Shown one piece after another: positions 1 through 12,119 of a DNA stretch of 64,000 nucleotides (the first letter of the stretch is position 1; each line of letters begins with the position of its first letter). Location of the stretch: assembly GCA_024741835.1 (NCBI GenBank), contig JAENRP010000003.1, positions 425,908 to 489,907 of the forward strand, in the 5' to 3' direction. The position numbers and the translations under genes were made by a program. This DNA comes from Diplocarpon mali (Eukaryota; Ascomycota; Leotiomycetes; Helotiales; Drepanopezizaceae). A model generated the notes under the pieces. That model saw only the letters and a list, made by a program, of their open reading frames with translations. It searched no databases and was not told the origin of the DNA.

Positions 1-2119
1 CATTACCATCCCAACCGATCAAGCATTGGCCGTTCAATTGGGAAATTCTCTTTTTGTTTTGATTCGGCAAAAAAATAGCCGAGGACGATACAGTGGAAGC
101 AACAACACCGATAACATCAGTATCTCCCAATGTCGCTCTTTCACTTGTGAAATTTGCTCCCAACTTTCAACTCAACACATCACATCTCAAGATCACAAAT
201 ATTCAATATCAAATATTACCATCATTCACAAAATCAACGAACCACTGTTCTCGATCACAGCACACGTTGGATTCAAGAAACCCCCATTTCCCATCGCCGG
301 ACCCCCAATGATGGATTGAAGCCAACCTCAGATAGAACACAAAGTCTCTTAAGTCCAGCGTTAATGACTGAGTTGGAATCTTAAAACTGGTCGGCCGCAC
401 CCGTGGAAGAACAACCACTAGCCCACCTGTTCCGGCACAGCAGTACCTCTTACAGCATGGCGAAAGGCTTTTAGATCGAACCACGGGGGGGTTACTCTAA
501 ATCTCACCACGATCCTGATTACACGAGCTTACCTGCAGCCACGGTATTGTCGCTTCAGCCATACGCTCCCAATAATACACAATTGACACCAGTCGTGGTA
601 CCTCGAGGCATTTCATGCGTGTTTTGCTATGCCACAATTGTGATAGTCAAGATCAGGTACCATGTACAAAGTATTGTCTAGGCTTCGAACCGTACGAGAT
701 AGATCTGTGGGAATCATCGTAATAGCAACACATAGTTGTGGCTTGTAGTCTCATGCTATCATGCTCTGTAGCAGACTTACTCAGTCCCAGCCGTAGCCAT
801 CGCTTTCTATTCATTATTAGGAATCATGAAGACCAACCAATGCTATACCACCGATGATAAACAAGAGTGTGTATCCCGCCAATTCTGTTGCCAAGCCGAA
901 TCTCGAGCCAAAAGTAATTGTAGGCCCATTCGGCATTGCAACAGTTACAGAGCCGATGAATACTTCACCGCGTAAGCCAGAACAAAATGACTTTAGGAAT
1001 ATGCCTGTGGGAGCTTCAGATCGCTTGGAAACCTCTTACTTAATTCCTGCTATAGCCGAGATCAGTCTTAGCTTCACCAGCTTTGCCGAAGAGATGTATT
1101 TCCCCATGTGGACTTTCTTGAACCTGAGATGAGGGAATGGATCGAAAGCCATACGTATCTAAATTATCAACGGTTTCTGACATGCAAACATCAGAGTCTA
1201 CAGGCCAAAGTGTCGTCACATGTGTGTTCTTCGTGGGTGGTATCGATCCAAAAGCTCAAGACGGTTACCGCGACGATTAGGTAAGGATTATTTATGCGAG
1301 CAAACCAAAACATGGCAAGAAATTTCAGAAATTGAGGTTCAGATAAAAGTTGACATTAAATTTAGGAGGCGGGATGGTCTCAGAGAAGATCAGATTGGAA
1401 CTCTTTTCCTTTGGAGGACGTTGGTTCGCATAGAGCAGCATGATAATGAAGAAGCAAACGCGGCTTGTGCCGTCGAAATTGAGAAACCGTTTTCATTTCT
1501 AACACTGCGAACCAACACCAAGAGAGACCAATCGACTAGAGAGATTGAAAAAGCTTAGATGCGGAATAAAAGACGACCTAAAATTGCATCCAAGCTTAGA
1601 TGATTGCCTCGTTGGAATTGGTGCAGTACCATTAACTAGTTGTTCCATAAACTTCGTATGCGTAGTGACACATACATCTAGCCCCCGCACTGAAGAAGTG
1701 AAGTAAGTACCAACATGTCGGCACCAGCGGGACAGATTTCAGCAAAACGTTGGCTCAAAATAAGATCATCTAAGCCACGATTAGAAGCTTGCTTCGTCAT
1801 AAGACGATCCTTGAACGCTTGCCCAACCACTGTCTCGATACTTCTTCGTCGCTGGTTCCCACCACGCTTTGCTATGGTCTTGTCACGCGTGCAAGTGTTA
1901 GCCGAGTCCGGGAAAGAGCGAAGTCAACATTGCACTTGCCGAGGCACTAGGGAGTTCTTGAAAAACTGCTGCCAGTCTTTGATCATCTCTAAAACTCGTT
2001 CGTCGCAGACACCAAAATAATATTCTCAACCACATTCGCTATCCATTCGCTATCCCACTATTTGATACGAACATCATTTATCATTCGTTACACACATTCA
2101 TTTTCAGCATACAGATACT
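1..2119. other. Region without a supportable gene
   Basis: Only short open frames occur here and none resembles a known family or shows a convincing exon chain. Base composition is close to that of the neighbouring gene space, so this is not the RIP-type TA-rich sequence seen further on. A diverged or species-specific multi-exon gene could be hidden here. Confidence 0.5.
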
Positions 2120-3418
2120 ATGTATAGTTCTGCGGGACGATTAGAGCGCTTTCATCGAGAAAGTAATGAACAGAGATGGCAAGTTTGGGTCGCCAACCAG
2201 ACACCCAGTTCTGATTGGGAACAAGGAAGCGATTCCGAATATCCGGAGTCCAGGAGCCGCAGCGATATCCCTTCGGCCACCCAGTCAGCCATCGTAGCCA
2301 GGCTGTATCAGATGATGGATGAGTTGCGTGCAAACATAGAGAGAATGGACACCTCGATCCGATCCCTCGAGAACGCACAGCCGACATCTCAGCAAGATCT
2401 GTTAAACCGAACGCAGCTTCGACGGCAGCGTTTTTTTGACAACTCTCTCGAACGCCCCGTAGGCCCTCAGAGCTATGGCAGTCAGGCTTTCGAGAATCAT
2501 GAAGACTGCACGGACAATGATCAGCGAGGGCGTCGAGAAGTGTGGGATCAAGGCCAGTATGGCTCACGACCTCCGCCCTTATATACAGTACCGCGTCGTA
2601 GCCCCCCTCCATACGAGGAGCTGGATTCTCCAGTCGCCATATCTCCCGAAGATAGTGACTTCATGTCAGGTGTACTGCCTGTCCCTGAAGATCCTCTTAT
2701 TATGAACGTGAGATCCGGGACGACAATCAGACATCTTGAGGTAGACTCTGATATCGTAATTGGTCCATCGCTTGCCTCTGTAGGCAATAAGTCTTCGACC
2801 AACGAGGAATCTTCGCTGGCTACAAGAGCGACGACTTCAGCCCCGGATTTCCTCAGCTTCCACAGATTTGCGTGGGGCACGTCAGGTTGTAATATAGTGG
2901 ATGGCATGCCTTCGCATACTTTCACAGCTACAGATAACACAAGCTCTAATTCTGATAGGGAAATTATAGATTCGCCGACTTGTGAGCCTTCCATATGGAA
3001 TGCGCCAGATCCAATCCTTGCCATGAATAGAGAAGCGCGCGGCTCACAGTTTGGATCAAACATGAACAATGACTGGGAAAGGCTGGCGGCTATCACGATA
3101 GATTCTTTACAGCCCGAATATGTACGGTGCACAGCAGCTATGATTGCTGATCCTGAACAAAGCTATGATATTGCACGAGAAGACTGGGTGATGCCCAGAG
3201 GGAAGAGTCCTTACAGGACAGTTCGAGGCAGATCAGTCCCAAGCACAGCGGTTGAGCATGAAGCTGAAGATCCCGATTTGACGATTTTAGCTACTCCTGA
3301 AGAATCTTTTGGGCTTGTCGAAGAGTTTCCCACTCCAAGAATACCCAACGCAGAGGATTGTGAGACTGCAGACGTACTTCAACTCTTGCGAAGAAAAGAC
3401 GATCTCAGGAAGTGACTT
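2120..3418 (+). CDS. Hypothetical 431-aa protein with a PPPY motif
   Basis: A single open frame of 431 codons with no recognised domain. Residues around 50-95 form a short predicted coiled coil (IVARLYQMMDEL followed by MDTSIRSLENAQ). A proline-rich stretch near residues 150-165 contains PPPYEEL, the core type bound by WW domains of Rsp5/Nedd4-like ubiquitin ligases. The rest is rich in Ser, Thr, Asp and Glu and is probably disordered. Shorter open frames lie on the opposite strand, but they lack this composition and the plus frame is the longest. The gene may continue downstream: another frame around 3456-3581 is open for about 40 codons and a GT-rich donor context lies at the stop, so the 3' end is uncertain. 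Probably a lineage-specific protein; no function can be assigned. Confidence 0.5.
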
Positions 3419-4286
3419 ATAAGTAGGGTACACGAGACTGTCCGAGTAAGGTAACGATGGATCTAGCTTCGAGTGCAGTCTTTGGGGATGAAATTCGGGA
3501 TCCTTTCAAGCCAACAAGTTATGAATGGCAAGAAAGCACCAAAGGGCATGGGAGTCCCCGATATCCATCGCCGGCAATGTAGGCTGAGCGAACATAGCTA
3601 TATTTTCAATAACAGTAGCGTTTCTTGGCCGCGTCCTACAGGTTTGAAAGAAGAATTGGGTGAAATACTTTTCGCCTCAAACGTGAGGCTTCGAGTATTC
3701 GAGGAAGCTGCCGAAAATCTGACAGATAACTAAAGTGAAGTTTATCAGATCTATCCATCTGGGTATGATTGGCAAACTCATCCCTCCAAGTTCTACGAAA
3801 CGCAAGTACTGTCTGGAAGAGAGGCCTCGCCAATTCAATCGGGTACGTACCGTTGATTACCTGAACCTTTCTTCTTTCTACGAGCTTCGCGTTCTTTTGA
3901 TAGCCTGATCAGGGAGATCAACTGCTCTTCAAGCGACGATAACCTCATGTCACTCGAGAGCCTCCTCTACTGACTCCTCGTCTAAACTCATACATGTAAC
4001 ATACTTCACACAGCGAGATCAAATCGTCGTTTCATAAGCGATAAGCAGAAATTTAATTTTGTTCTCTGAAGGCTCTCGAGCATACCAATCCCACCATGCA
4101 TTCCGCCTAGTTCGGCATCGAATCAAAGGGTATATAAAACAGAAAATTAACGCGCGCTGAAACACAAACACCACAATGCACTCAGCACATCATCTCTCCC
4201 CCCCCTATTCATTATTCCCTCCACAGGTCGTTCATTGTAAATACTCTTCTTAATAGGTACTCATCCGTCCGAGCGTGAGAGTAAGA
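3419..4286. other. Intergenic region, possible downstream exons
   Basis: No recognised gene. Short plus-strand frames between 3456 and 3733 might be 3' exons of the preceding gene, but no splice chain could be closed with confidence. The part nearest 4286 is the 3' flank of the minus-strand repeat protein. Confidence 0.4.
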
Positions 4287-6632
4287 TCAGGCCTCTGCTG
4301 AGACCTCGACAGCATCAACCTTGAGTCCGTTGCCGTTCTCCTTGACAGCAGCACTCTTATCGTTATCGCCAACCTCAGCGACAGAGACGGTAGACTGCTT
4401 ATCCACTAGTCCCTTGACAAGCTTGACCTCACTCAGAATCTCCTTCTCGAGACCGGCACTGACGATGGCAGTGATGGCAGCAGCCTCCTTCTTGGTCTCT
4501 TCTGCCACAGTCTTGACGCTCTTGACTTCGGTTAAGATCTCCGCAGAGTTGTCTACTGGTGCAGATGTCGGGATAGCCTTGACAAGACTCTCGAGGGAGG
4601 TGATTGAGGTCAGGATCTCGGCGTCCTTGTTGGAGGGTGATGGTATGCTCTCGATAAGTGTTTTGACAGATTGGATAGAAGCAAGAATATCTTCATCCTT
4701 GAAGTCTTTCGGCGTAACCGGTGTAGGGAGAGCTTTGACTAAAGACTCGACAGAAGCAATTGACTTGAGAATCTCGTCGTCTTTGCCCGCCACCGGAGCA
4801 GCCGGGGATGGGATAGCCTTAATGAGCGACTCGACAGAGGTAATAGACGCTAGAATTTCATCATCTTTTATATCTTTCGGGGTGGCTGGAGCAGGAATAG
4901 CTTTGACCAATGCCTCAACTGATGCGATTGATGTTAAGATCTGAGTATCGCTAAACTCCTTGACGGCAACTGGAGCCGGAATGGCTTCAACAAGAGCCTT
5001 GATCGATGCCACGGAGGCGAGGATCTCATCATCTTTTACGGGGACTTGTATAGCTGGTGCTGGAATGGCGGCGACGAGATCCTTGATCTCCTTTACAGAA
5101 CCTTCAAGTCCGGAAAGATCGGTCTTTTCGGCAGCTGGTACTGGGACAGAGACAACGCCCTTGATGTCGGCGAGTTGGTCAGTGTGAGCGTCCAAAGTAG
5201 TGGAGATCTTCTGTACAGAGGCTTCCAAAGGAGAAAGGTCGGGCTTCGCGGAAGTAGAAGAAGTTGCCACGAGGCCCTTGAGCTCGGTCAACTGGGTGGT
5301 GTGGGCGTCAAGAGTGGAGACTAGTGGAGAGAGGTCAACCTCCTCAGCAGCCGGGCCTTCTTTCTCGACAACAGATTTAACATCGGCAAGAGTAGCGGAG
5401 ATTTTCGCGACCGACTCCTCCAAAGACGACAGATCAGTCTTCTCGGGGGCCGGAGCTGGTGCTGAGACCACAGACTTGATTTCAGAGAGATGAGTCGAGT
5501 GTGCGTCGAGTGTAAATTTGATGGGCGTAAGGTCAACTTTCTCTTGGGCTGGGGCAGGTGAAGAAACGATGGCTTTGACTTCGTCAACACCGGCATTCAA
5601 GGTTTGAATCGAAGCTTCGATGGACGAGAGGTCAATTTTCTCAGCCACAGGTGCAGGCGTAGAGACAATAGCCTTGATCTCACAGGTGGATGTATTCAAG
5701 CCCTGGATAGATGCCTCAAGTGAAGAAAGATCAACCTTCTCAGCCGGGGCAGAGATGATAGTCTTGACTTCAGTGACAGAGGAGTTTAGCGTTTGGATCG
5801 AAGCATTTGTCGTCTCGATAGCGGCCAAAATATCGGTAGTCTTGCTAGCAGCAGTATTGATCTTGGAAATCGGAGCATTCTGAGCCTCGATAGCAGCAAT
5901 GATAGCTCCAGCTTGCGAGTTGAGTCCAGAGAAAGCAGTAGAGTTTGAAGCCTCAAGGTCGGTCTTGATATTTGCAATGTCAGAAGTGATGTTCTTCAAG
6001 GAAGAGTCAATCTGGGCGTTCTCCTTAATTATAGCTAGTTCCGCAGTGATTGCATTAAGCTTCTCGGCTTGGGAAGAGAGAGAAGATTTGATGGGAGCTG
6101 GACCTTCGGTGTGTAATGTCTTCAGGTCACTGGAAATTGTGTCAAGCTTCTCCCCATGTGCAGCCAACATCGAAGTATCTGGAGACGCAACCTGTTCCTG
6201 AACAATCTTGATATTGTTTTCTAACTCCACCAGCGACTTTCTGATATCTGTGACAGCTCCATCAAGGGCCGATAGCTTGCCCATGGCTTTGGCGTTGGTC
6301 TCTTCGATTCGCTGAGAGAGTTGCTCGTTTGATGTCAAGAGTTTGGAATCGACGGAGACATCAAGGGCGGACTTGAGGGAGGGTTGTAGTTCGCTAGCGA
6401 GATGTCTGGCCACAGCTTTGGAGAAGTCTTCGTTGCCGAGAGCATTCAAGATGGCGTCTGATATCGATTTCTGGAGGGCATCTTGGTCCAGCGGTGTCTC
6501 CTTGGGAGCCTCGAGCAGTGCAGACTGACCGGCGAATCGTGCCTTCAAGCGTGCGAAACCAGACGTAGAAGACATCACTGTGAGAGTAGTAGATGCGAAG
6601 AGGACGTAGAAGACAGTTAAAAGCGAAGACAT
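4287..6632 (-). CDS. Repeat-built coiled-coil-like protein, 762-781 aa
   Basis: An uninterrupted frame of 781 codons. I do not recognise the family. After an N-terminal part of about 170 residues, the protein is almost entirely two kinds of degenerate tandem repeat. The first, about seven copies of about 33 residues, has the pattern DLSSLEASIQ...(E/D)(I/V)KAIVS.PAP..EK. The second, about six copies of about 28 residues, has DDEILASI.SVE.LVKAIP.P. Each unit reads as an amphipathic helix followed by a Pro/Ala hinge, which suggests a long flexible rod or a lipid- or protein-binding helical array. Cysteine is nearly absent and there is no enzyme motif. The start is uncertain: the first Met at 6632 is followed by a hydrophobic, signal-peptide-like stretch (LLTVFYVLFASTTLTV), while a second Met at 6575 begins MSSTSGFARLK and is preceded by CTCTCACAG, which could be a splice acceptor. 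Confidence 0.75.
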   Translation of the reverse strand: MSSLLTVFYVLFASTTLTVMSSTSGFARLKARFAGQSALLEAPKETPLDQDALQKSISDAILNALGNEDFSKAVARHLASELQPSLKSALDVSVDSKLLTSNEQLSQRIEETNAKAMGKLSALDGAVTDIRKSLVELENNIKIVQEQVASPDTSMLAAHGEKLDTISSDLKTLHTEGPAPIKSSLSSQAEKLNAITAELAIIKENAQIDSSLKNITSDIANIKTDLEASNSTAFSGLNSQAGAIIAAIEAQNAPISKINTAASKTTDILAAIETTNASIQTLNSSVTEVKTIISAPAEKVDLSSLEASIQGLNTSTCEIKAIVSTPAPVAEKIDLSSIEASIQTLNAGVDEVKAIVSSPAPAQEKVDLTPIKFTLDAHSTHLSEIKSVVSAPAPAPEKTDLSSLEESVAKISATLADVKSVVEKEGPAAEEVDLSPLVSTLDAHTTQLTELKGLVATSSTSAKPDLSPLEASVQKISTTLDAHTDQLADIKGVVSVPVPAAEKTDLSGLEGSVKEIKDLVAAIPAPAIQVPVKDDEILASVASIKALVEAIPAPVAVKEFSDTQILTSIASVEALVKAIPAPATPKDIKDDEILASITSVESLIKAIPSPAAPVAGKDDEILKSIASVESLVKALPTPVTPKDFKDEDILASIQSVKTLIESIPSPSNKDAEILTSITSLESLVKAIPTSAPVDNSAEILTEVKSVKTVAEETKKEAAAITAIVSAGLEKEILSEVKLVKGLVDKQSTVSVAEVGDNDKSAAVKENGNGLKVDAVEVSAEA
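4530..5740 (-). repeat. Coding tandem repeats: 33-aa and 28-aa units
   Basis: Within the repeat protein, units of about 99 bp (roughly 5080-5740) and about 84 bp (roughly 4530-5040) follow each other in frame. Copies are diverged at the DNA level but keep the helix-hinge pattern, so they look old and under protein-level constraint rather than freshly expanded. Confidence 0.75.
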
Positions 6633-9600
6633 GCGTATGATAATTTGTGAAGGAAAAAGTAGAAAGAGAAATTTTCAGCCAAATCTTATTCTGCAAGAAA
6701 TTGCATTACTTTTCTATCCACATCTCATGCAAGCATCTGAAATTTTTTATGCGTTGCAAGCAATCAGGGTTTACTACCAATCTCAATTCGGAAAATACCG
6801 AGCGGAGCCGGTGAGGAAGTTGTGGGGGGAGGCGGGGGAGGAGCGGCCCGCCGATTTGTCCGGGCTTCATAATTCAGATTTCCATCACCAGCAGTCAGAA
6901 CAGACCCAACTAGAACAATTATACACGAAATTTATTCAGCTCGTAGCCCACAGCAGAACGAGGGGACTTTCCGCTATCCGCTGTTGACGATCATGGCTTT
7001 GTGCCGGGAGAGAGAAGTATTGCTCGGGGAGGATACCCAGCAAGAGTTCAGATGTTGTACAACGCAGCCTGTGCTCATGAACTACATGCCAGTGCATTGA
7101 TTTATTCTCCGAGTACCTGTGCTATCGATGCAGTACAGTTGTCTCGACAACACGCAATAAGGTTCGGGACCTGTGATGGATCTGCATATCGGCGTTGTAA
7201 CGAAGCCACGTCAATCAGCGCGTGAATCAAGGGCTGTAGAAGTTCGTATCTGGCACCGTTGGAATGACTCGCAACGCTGCGATCGTTGTCATGCCAAGAA
7301 GGTGTAATTTCATCTTCGTTCGGGCCGGGAGTTCTGTACGAGTCGTTGAGCAAGCAGAAGAGACGTTGGAGCAGCGCAGATTTTTTTTGATACCCTTGCA
7401 CGCTAAGGGATGCCTTCGGCAGATACCTGATACCACGAGGTAGGATAGTTGGGTATTACCGGTGCAGCGTTGTTCACTAGCCTTGGAATCATTCTTGGAA
7501 TGCCATTTTTTTTCTGGCCACATAGTTTTGGGCAACTGTAGGCTTGGGGAGCATCTATCTTCAACGTACGTTAATAGTCTGGAGCTACATTAGCTCGGCT
7601 CGCTTACCGGTTGTTGACTTTTACCCCTATCGAATTACAGAACATCAATATGCATTTTATGTCGAAAACTCCAGTCCATTTTAATCGGCCAGACCTGCTA
7701 CTGAGAATCCTGCAGTTTTATGTCTCGTAATGTCCTAATCTCAGTGGTTGTTATAACACTGGGCTTGTATTATGATACCTTCAACTAACACAAAGTCTGG
7801 CTGTGGACTGATAACTTGCAAATATTTCTCAGACAAGATGTTACCTTAGCCTGAAAAGAGAGAGTAAATTGATTAATGAAATATTTTAGAAGCTTCGAGG
7901 AAGATTCTCGGGGCTCGCAAAAGATCGGTGGACCGGACTTTACACAATCAGTATTAGATTTGTCGTGACGCATAAGTGTTCATAAGTGTGCATGATCAGA
8001 AAAGTGAAAGCTGAGAGATCGAGTATGAGTATGATCTTCATGTAAATCCAATCTCAACCGTATTCAGAGGTTCTGGTTAGGCTTGGCCACACAGCCGGGC
8101 CCTGAAATGCGCGACGAGACAATTTCACCCGTGCACATGCTATGCGCGGTGATTTGTTCCAACCCACAGCAGCTATCATTTGGGTTCCTGATCCGCGAGG
8201 CCTCTCAAATCCCATATTATTCCACCGCAAAAGCTAATAATACACATTCTAAAAGGGTTACGGGAAAAGGAAGCTCTCTGGAGCAGATAATAGTAGTGGT
8301 GACGCAGGAAGTAAGCAGACTTACGTATTTTTGAAGTATGCGTGTGATTAATTTCCGCCACGATCTCTATCACTAATCGCCGGCATACTATTTCTCTGCT
8401 TCCTATGCGCCTTATCCATTCACATTCTATAGACTTTACGATAATGGTATTGGCTTGCTACTCCTTTTACTCCAGCTGCATTAGTATCTAATCGAATGCC
8501 GATAAAGCTATAGTCGGACTTATATATGAGAAACTAGCCTAAAAAATCTTCTTGTATTCACCATTCACTCTAGTATACATGTGGTGCCTGATTCCTTGGA
8601 TAATATTCTATCCGGTACCTTAGTCGACAGTTGTCCCTTTAGATCTCGGGCGAGTTTATTCTCGAGAAGGCGCCTAAGCAATTAAAGTCGCATTAGGTTT
8701 CCTCACTACAATATACCCTTCTTAGTAATAGCAGCCATTTATATAATCATATGAAGCGTTTTACTAGTAAGTAGCAGCTATCAATTATACCCCTTTTACT
8801 GGCTGTAGCTTTCGAAGAAGAAATCTTCAAAAGCTACGAGTCTTCAGAATATACCCTTTCCTTTCTTCCTTTTCCTTTCGTTAAATACAGTAACCCGCCT
8901 ACTTCCTTATTATATCTATTATAAAGCCCGTCCTCTAATTATAATTATACACCATTATGATTATAAAGAGGCAAGTAAAGGTCGAAAATAAAAGGTACTT
9001 GTAAGAAAGGTAGATATTAAAAAATCTTCATTCCGAAGCTTTTAAAAGGTTCTAGCTCTGTTCGACTTCGGGTTTGATTATTTCATACTTGGAGGGACTC
9101 ATTCTCGGCTCTGCAGACTCTTAAAGAATCTATAAGTTCGTACTAGACATCGCGCATAGGCGTCAAGGCGTCATCTCCCTATACCATAGATTATTTACAA
9201 TTATATGGGCGAACAAATTGTAGAGAATATTGTTATCTCTTGACACCGAAGCATCGGTATAAATTAATTGATCAGAATCAAGACCCCAACAACTTCCAGT
9301 GAACCTTTACGGTCAAACTAGCTGGCTACTCGACCAGTCAAGAATATTGCCTTGTTCGCCTATTCTGTCAAGGTACAGAATATACCCTTAACTTCCAGTT
9401 ACAGGGGAAGCTGCAAGATCAAGCTTCCGCAAATGTCAATCTCCACTACGCTCACCATGACCAGTCATTCCTACGACTACTACTCGGTTCTCATTCAACT
9501 CTAATGAACGAGAATACTTTATTTGAAGCGTAATTAGACTGCATCGGAGTTGTTTTCAATAACCTATTTCAGTGCAGTCATTTAGTGTGATATATTGTTG

Positions 9601-11549
9601 ATGATGTTGGTCTATGTAGGGTAAGCGGCAAAGGAGATGTCATAGATAAAGATCCTCTTGGACGCAAACCCTAGGGCAAAGTATATCCCCGTAAGGAAAA
9701 GGTTGCGGAAATGCAGATCCCAAATAGAAGATAAGCCGATTCAAGGAATAACCATCCCCTTTTATCTCTCCGCGTGATGATGATCGCTGATCTACTTGTC
9801 TATCTTAATTAGAGCTTGAAGCTTGACGAAACTTGCATCATCAGTTATTTGCCAAGATACTTGACACCTAGCGCGGACTCTCCACTTTTTTGTGGCCGAT
9901 CCTATACATGAGTTCTAGGATATTTTACACCCTAACTGCCCATATTAAGATTGAGGATTACATCTTGTTACTGAATACTCCCTTGGTATGGTGCAATTTA
10001 CATATTCGAAGTGTGGACATATCATACGCAAGTCTCTATAAGCCCACTTGTTTATATCAGTTAGTGATTCGTCAATAAGGGATTGTAAAGCAGGAGTGAA
10101 CTTATCGTGGGGGACTCGAGACATGTTCCAGATAATATGGGGCAAATAGTAAAGATTATAGTAGCTTATTTTTGGGGTCTGAATCAGAAGCGTCAATTGC
10201 GTGATTGAGGATTGGCGAAGAGGTTATCAAGCTAGTGAAATCACGTCTGTGTTCTGGGAGAAGAGAGCAGAACTTGTGTTGTGTATGTTTAATGTAACTG
10301 TATACTACTCAGAAGAACTTGCAGTATACGCTACGTCAAGTCAATGACAGTCTATAGATGTTCGGTAAAACGGTAAAGTTAGTCGGGCGTTCTCAGCGCA
10401 GATTTTCGCCCAGGCGATACAGGTCGAGTCGCTGGATATTCAAGTGCAAGAAGCTTGAAAGCCCGCCAAGGACTGGAGCTCTGCAGACTAGGGTTCACCA
10501 GCTATTTAACTATCTTTCCGAAATGCTAAAGAATCTTTCTGCTTGACACCCTTAACGAGTCTAATGATATTGTTAGCAGGCACACACATGACAAATCAAA
10601 AAGATACGGATCAGGGCTACTATCGTGGAATACAACTTGACTCCCTAGAAGGCGTCAACGAGCTGCAGACTGAATCCCTGGCAGCGCAGACGGCCTAAGT
10701 CCAAACGCGGGAATACTAAGCATCAGGTTTCAATTGACATTATAACGCAAGAGAAGTGTCAAGACCTGGGCAGTGCGCTGATTTTCAAATTAGGAAGATG
10801 CAGGTAAGCGCCGAAGATGCCGCCTAGAGTGTTGTTGTCTTTCGAAATATCATCAGTGCCATAGAAAAAGTCGGTGTCTCTCAACGGGCATATGATAGGG
10901 CAAGGGAGTTGATGGCAAGAGAAGGTACCTTTATATTAGAAATAAATGGCTGGTGGTGGTGATGCCTAGTGCGAGCATGTATCTAATGCTGAGAATTGAT
11001 ATCGGAAATCTCATTGACCTGTTTGTAGCTGGCCATCCTTTGCCGCGACAAGGAGCATGAGCAAGAGAGAAGAGTCAACGCTGTACAAACCTTGCCCTGG
11101 GAGAAGTGTAGCAGTCCTCCTACTGGCAGAAATAGGGTTAGTCAGGCCTTGCTTTTGGGTCTCGTAGCGATTCATGTCTCGACTCTACCGACATCGTCAA
11201 CAGGCTGATGATTAGACTCATTAAACTCTGGTCTGGACTATTGAAAGAAACGTTCTCAACGAACGAACCAGGGGTCGGACTCTACTGATAATGGCAACAA
11301 CATCGATCCAGACCAATTCTTAGCCCACTGCTGCCTTGCAGCTACAACTGCCTAAGGATGCACTCCAACAATGTTTGCCAGTGACAGAATTTTTATATGT
11401 ATATATTCTGAGTTCTATTGAGCTGCAGGAGTAATATACAAGGTACGATTACATAAGCCCAATCCTTGTATATTCTAACAGCCAACGTCTCTCCCTCGAA
11501 AGAAGTATTGAAGCGCCTCAGTTATTAGACCTCGCACGACATATCCGCA
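6633..11549. other. Gene-poor region with TA-rich stretches
   Basis: About 4.9 kb with no supportable coding sequence. The part from about 8.4 to 9.1 kb is TA-rich, with repeated phrases such as AATATACCCTT, and resembles old RIP-mutated transposon remains, but no LTR, inverted repeat or protein motif could be identified. The 6.6-7.0 kb part is the likely promoter of the minus-strand repeat protein. Confidence 0.5.
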
Positions 11550-12119
11550 ATGTCCTATACTACGATCATTGAGAGACACGGCTCAGATAGAGATTCAGCT
11601 CCTCATTTTCGTAGGTAATCATCTTGAATCATCCCATCTAGAGGCCTCACCGACAACAGTCTCTGTTCTAGGTACGCGATGAACAGGGATCTGGAAACCC
11701 ACATCTTAGCGAACCCCGCCACTGTCCTAGAGCAGAGTTTCCGCTTGTGCAGTCAAGCTGCCGAAGCAGTAGAGTATTCCGATAAGAATCGAGTCATCTA
11801 CTGCGACCTCGAACTGCGCAATCTCTTGCTAGACAGGGACCTCGACCTCAAGCCCACCGACTTCCAGGGCATGTCCAAGGCGCCTGAGGAGACCGTCGTC
11901 CTCGACGGCTTATTGCAGGGGTGTATCAAGGCGTTCCTACCGCGGGCCGACAGCGACAATGCCAATGTGAAGACAGACATCTTTGCTCTTGGGTCTACGA
12001 TCTACTCCATTTTGATAGGCCTAAGGGTTTTCCAGAACTGGGCAGTAATAGGGACAAGGAGCTGGACGCAGGAGTACGGCTCTGCTTACAAGGTCGTTAA
12101 CAACATCGCAGCTGTTTAG
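11550..12119 (+). pseudogene. Protein kinase fragment (C-lobe only)
   Basis: The frame at 11672-12119 keeps the landmarks of a fungal serine/threonine kinase group. VIYCDLELRNLLLDRDLDLK matches the catalytic loop (VIHCDL.P.NLLLD), with Tyr where His is usual. TDFQGMS stands where DFG is expected; DFQG is common in this fungal group. VKTDIFALGSTIYSI matches the subdomain IX helix. An upstream exon at 11550-11614 can be joined through a 57-bp GTAATC...CTAG intron, giving MSYTTIIERH...FRRYAMNRDLETHI and a spliced frame of 170 codons. There is no glycine-rich loop or VAIK lysine, and family similarity stops after GLRVFQ, so about half of a kinase domain is missing at one end and the C-terminal helices at the other. 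Most likely a decayed gene; a short expressed pseudokinase cannot be excluded. Confidence 0.6.
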
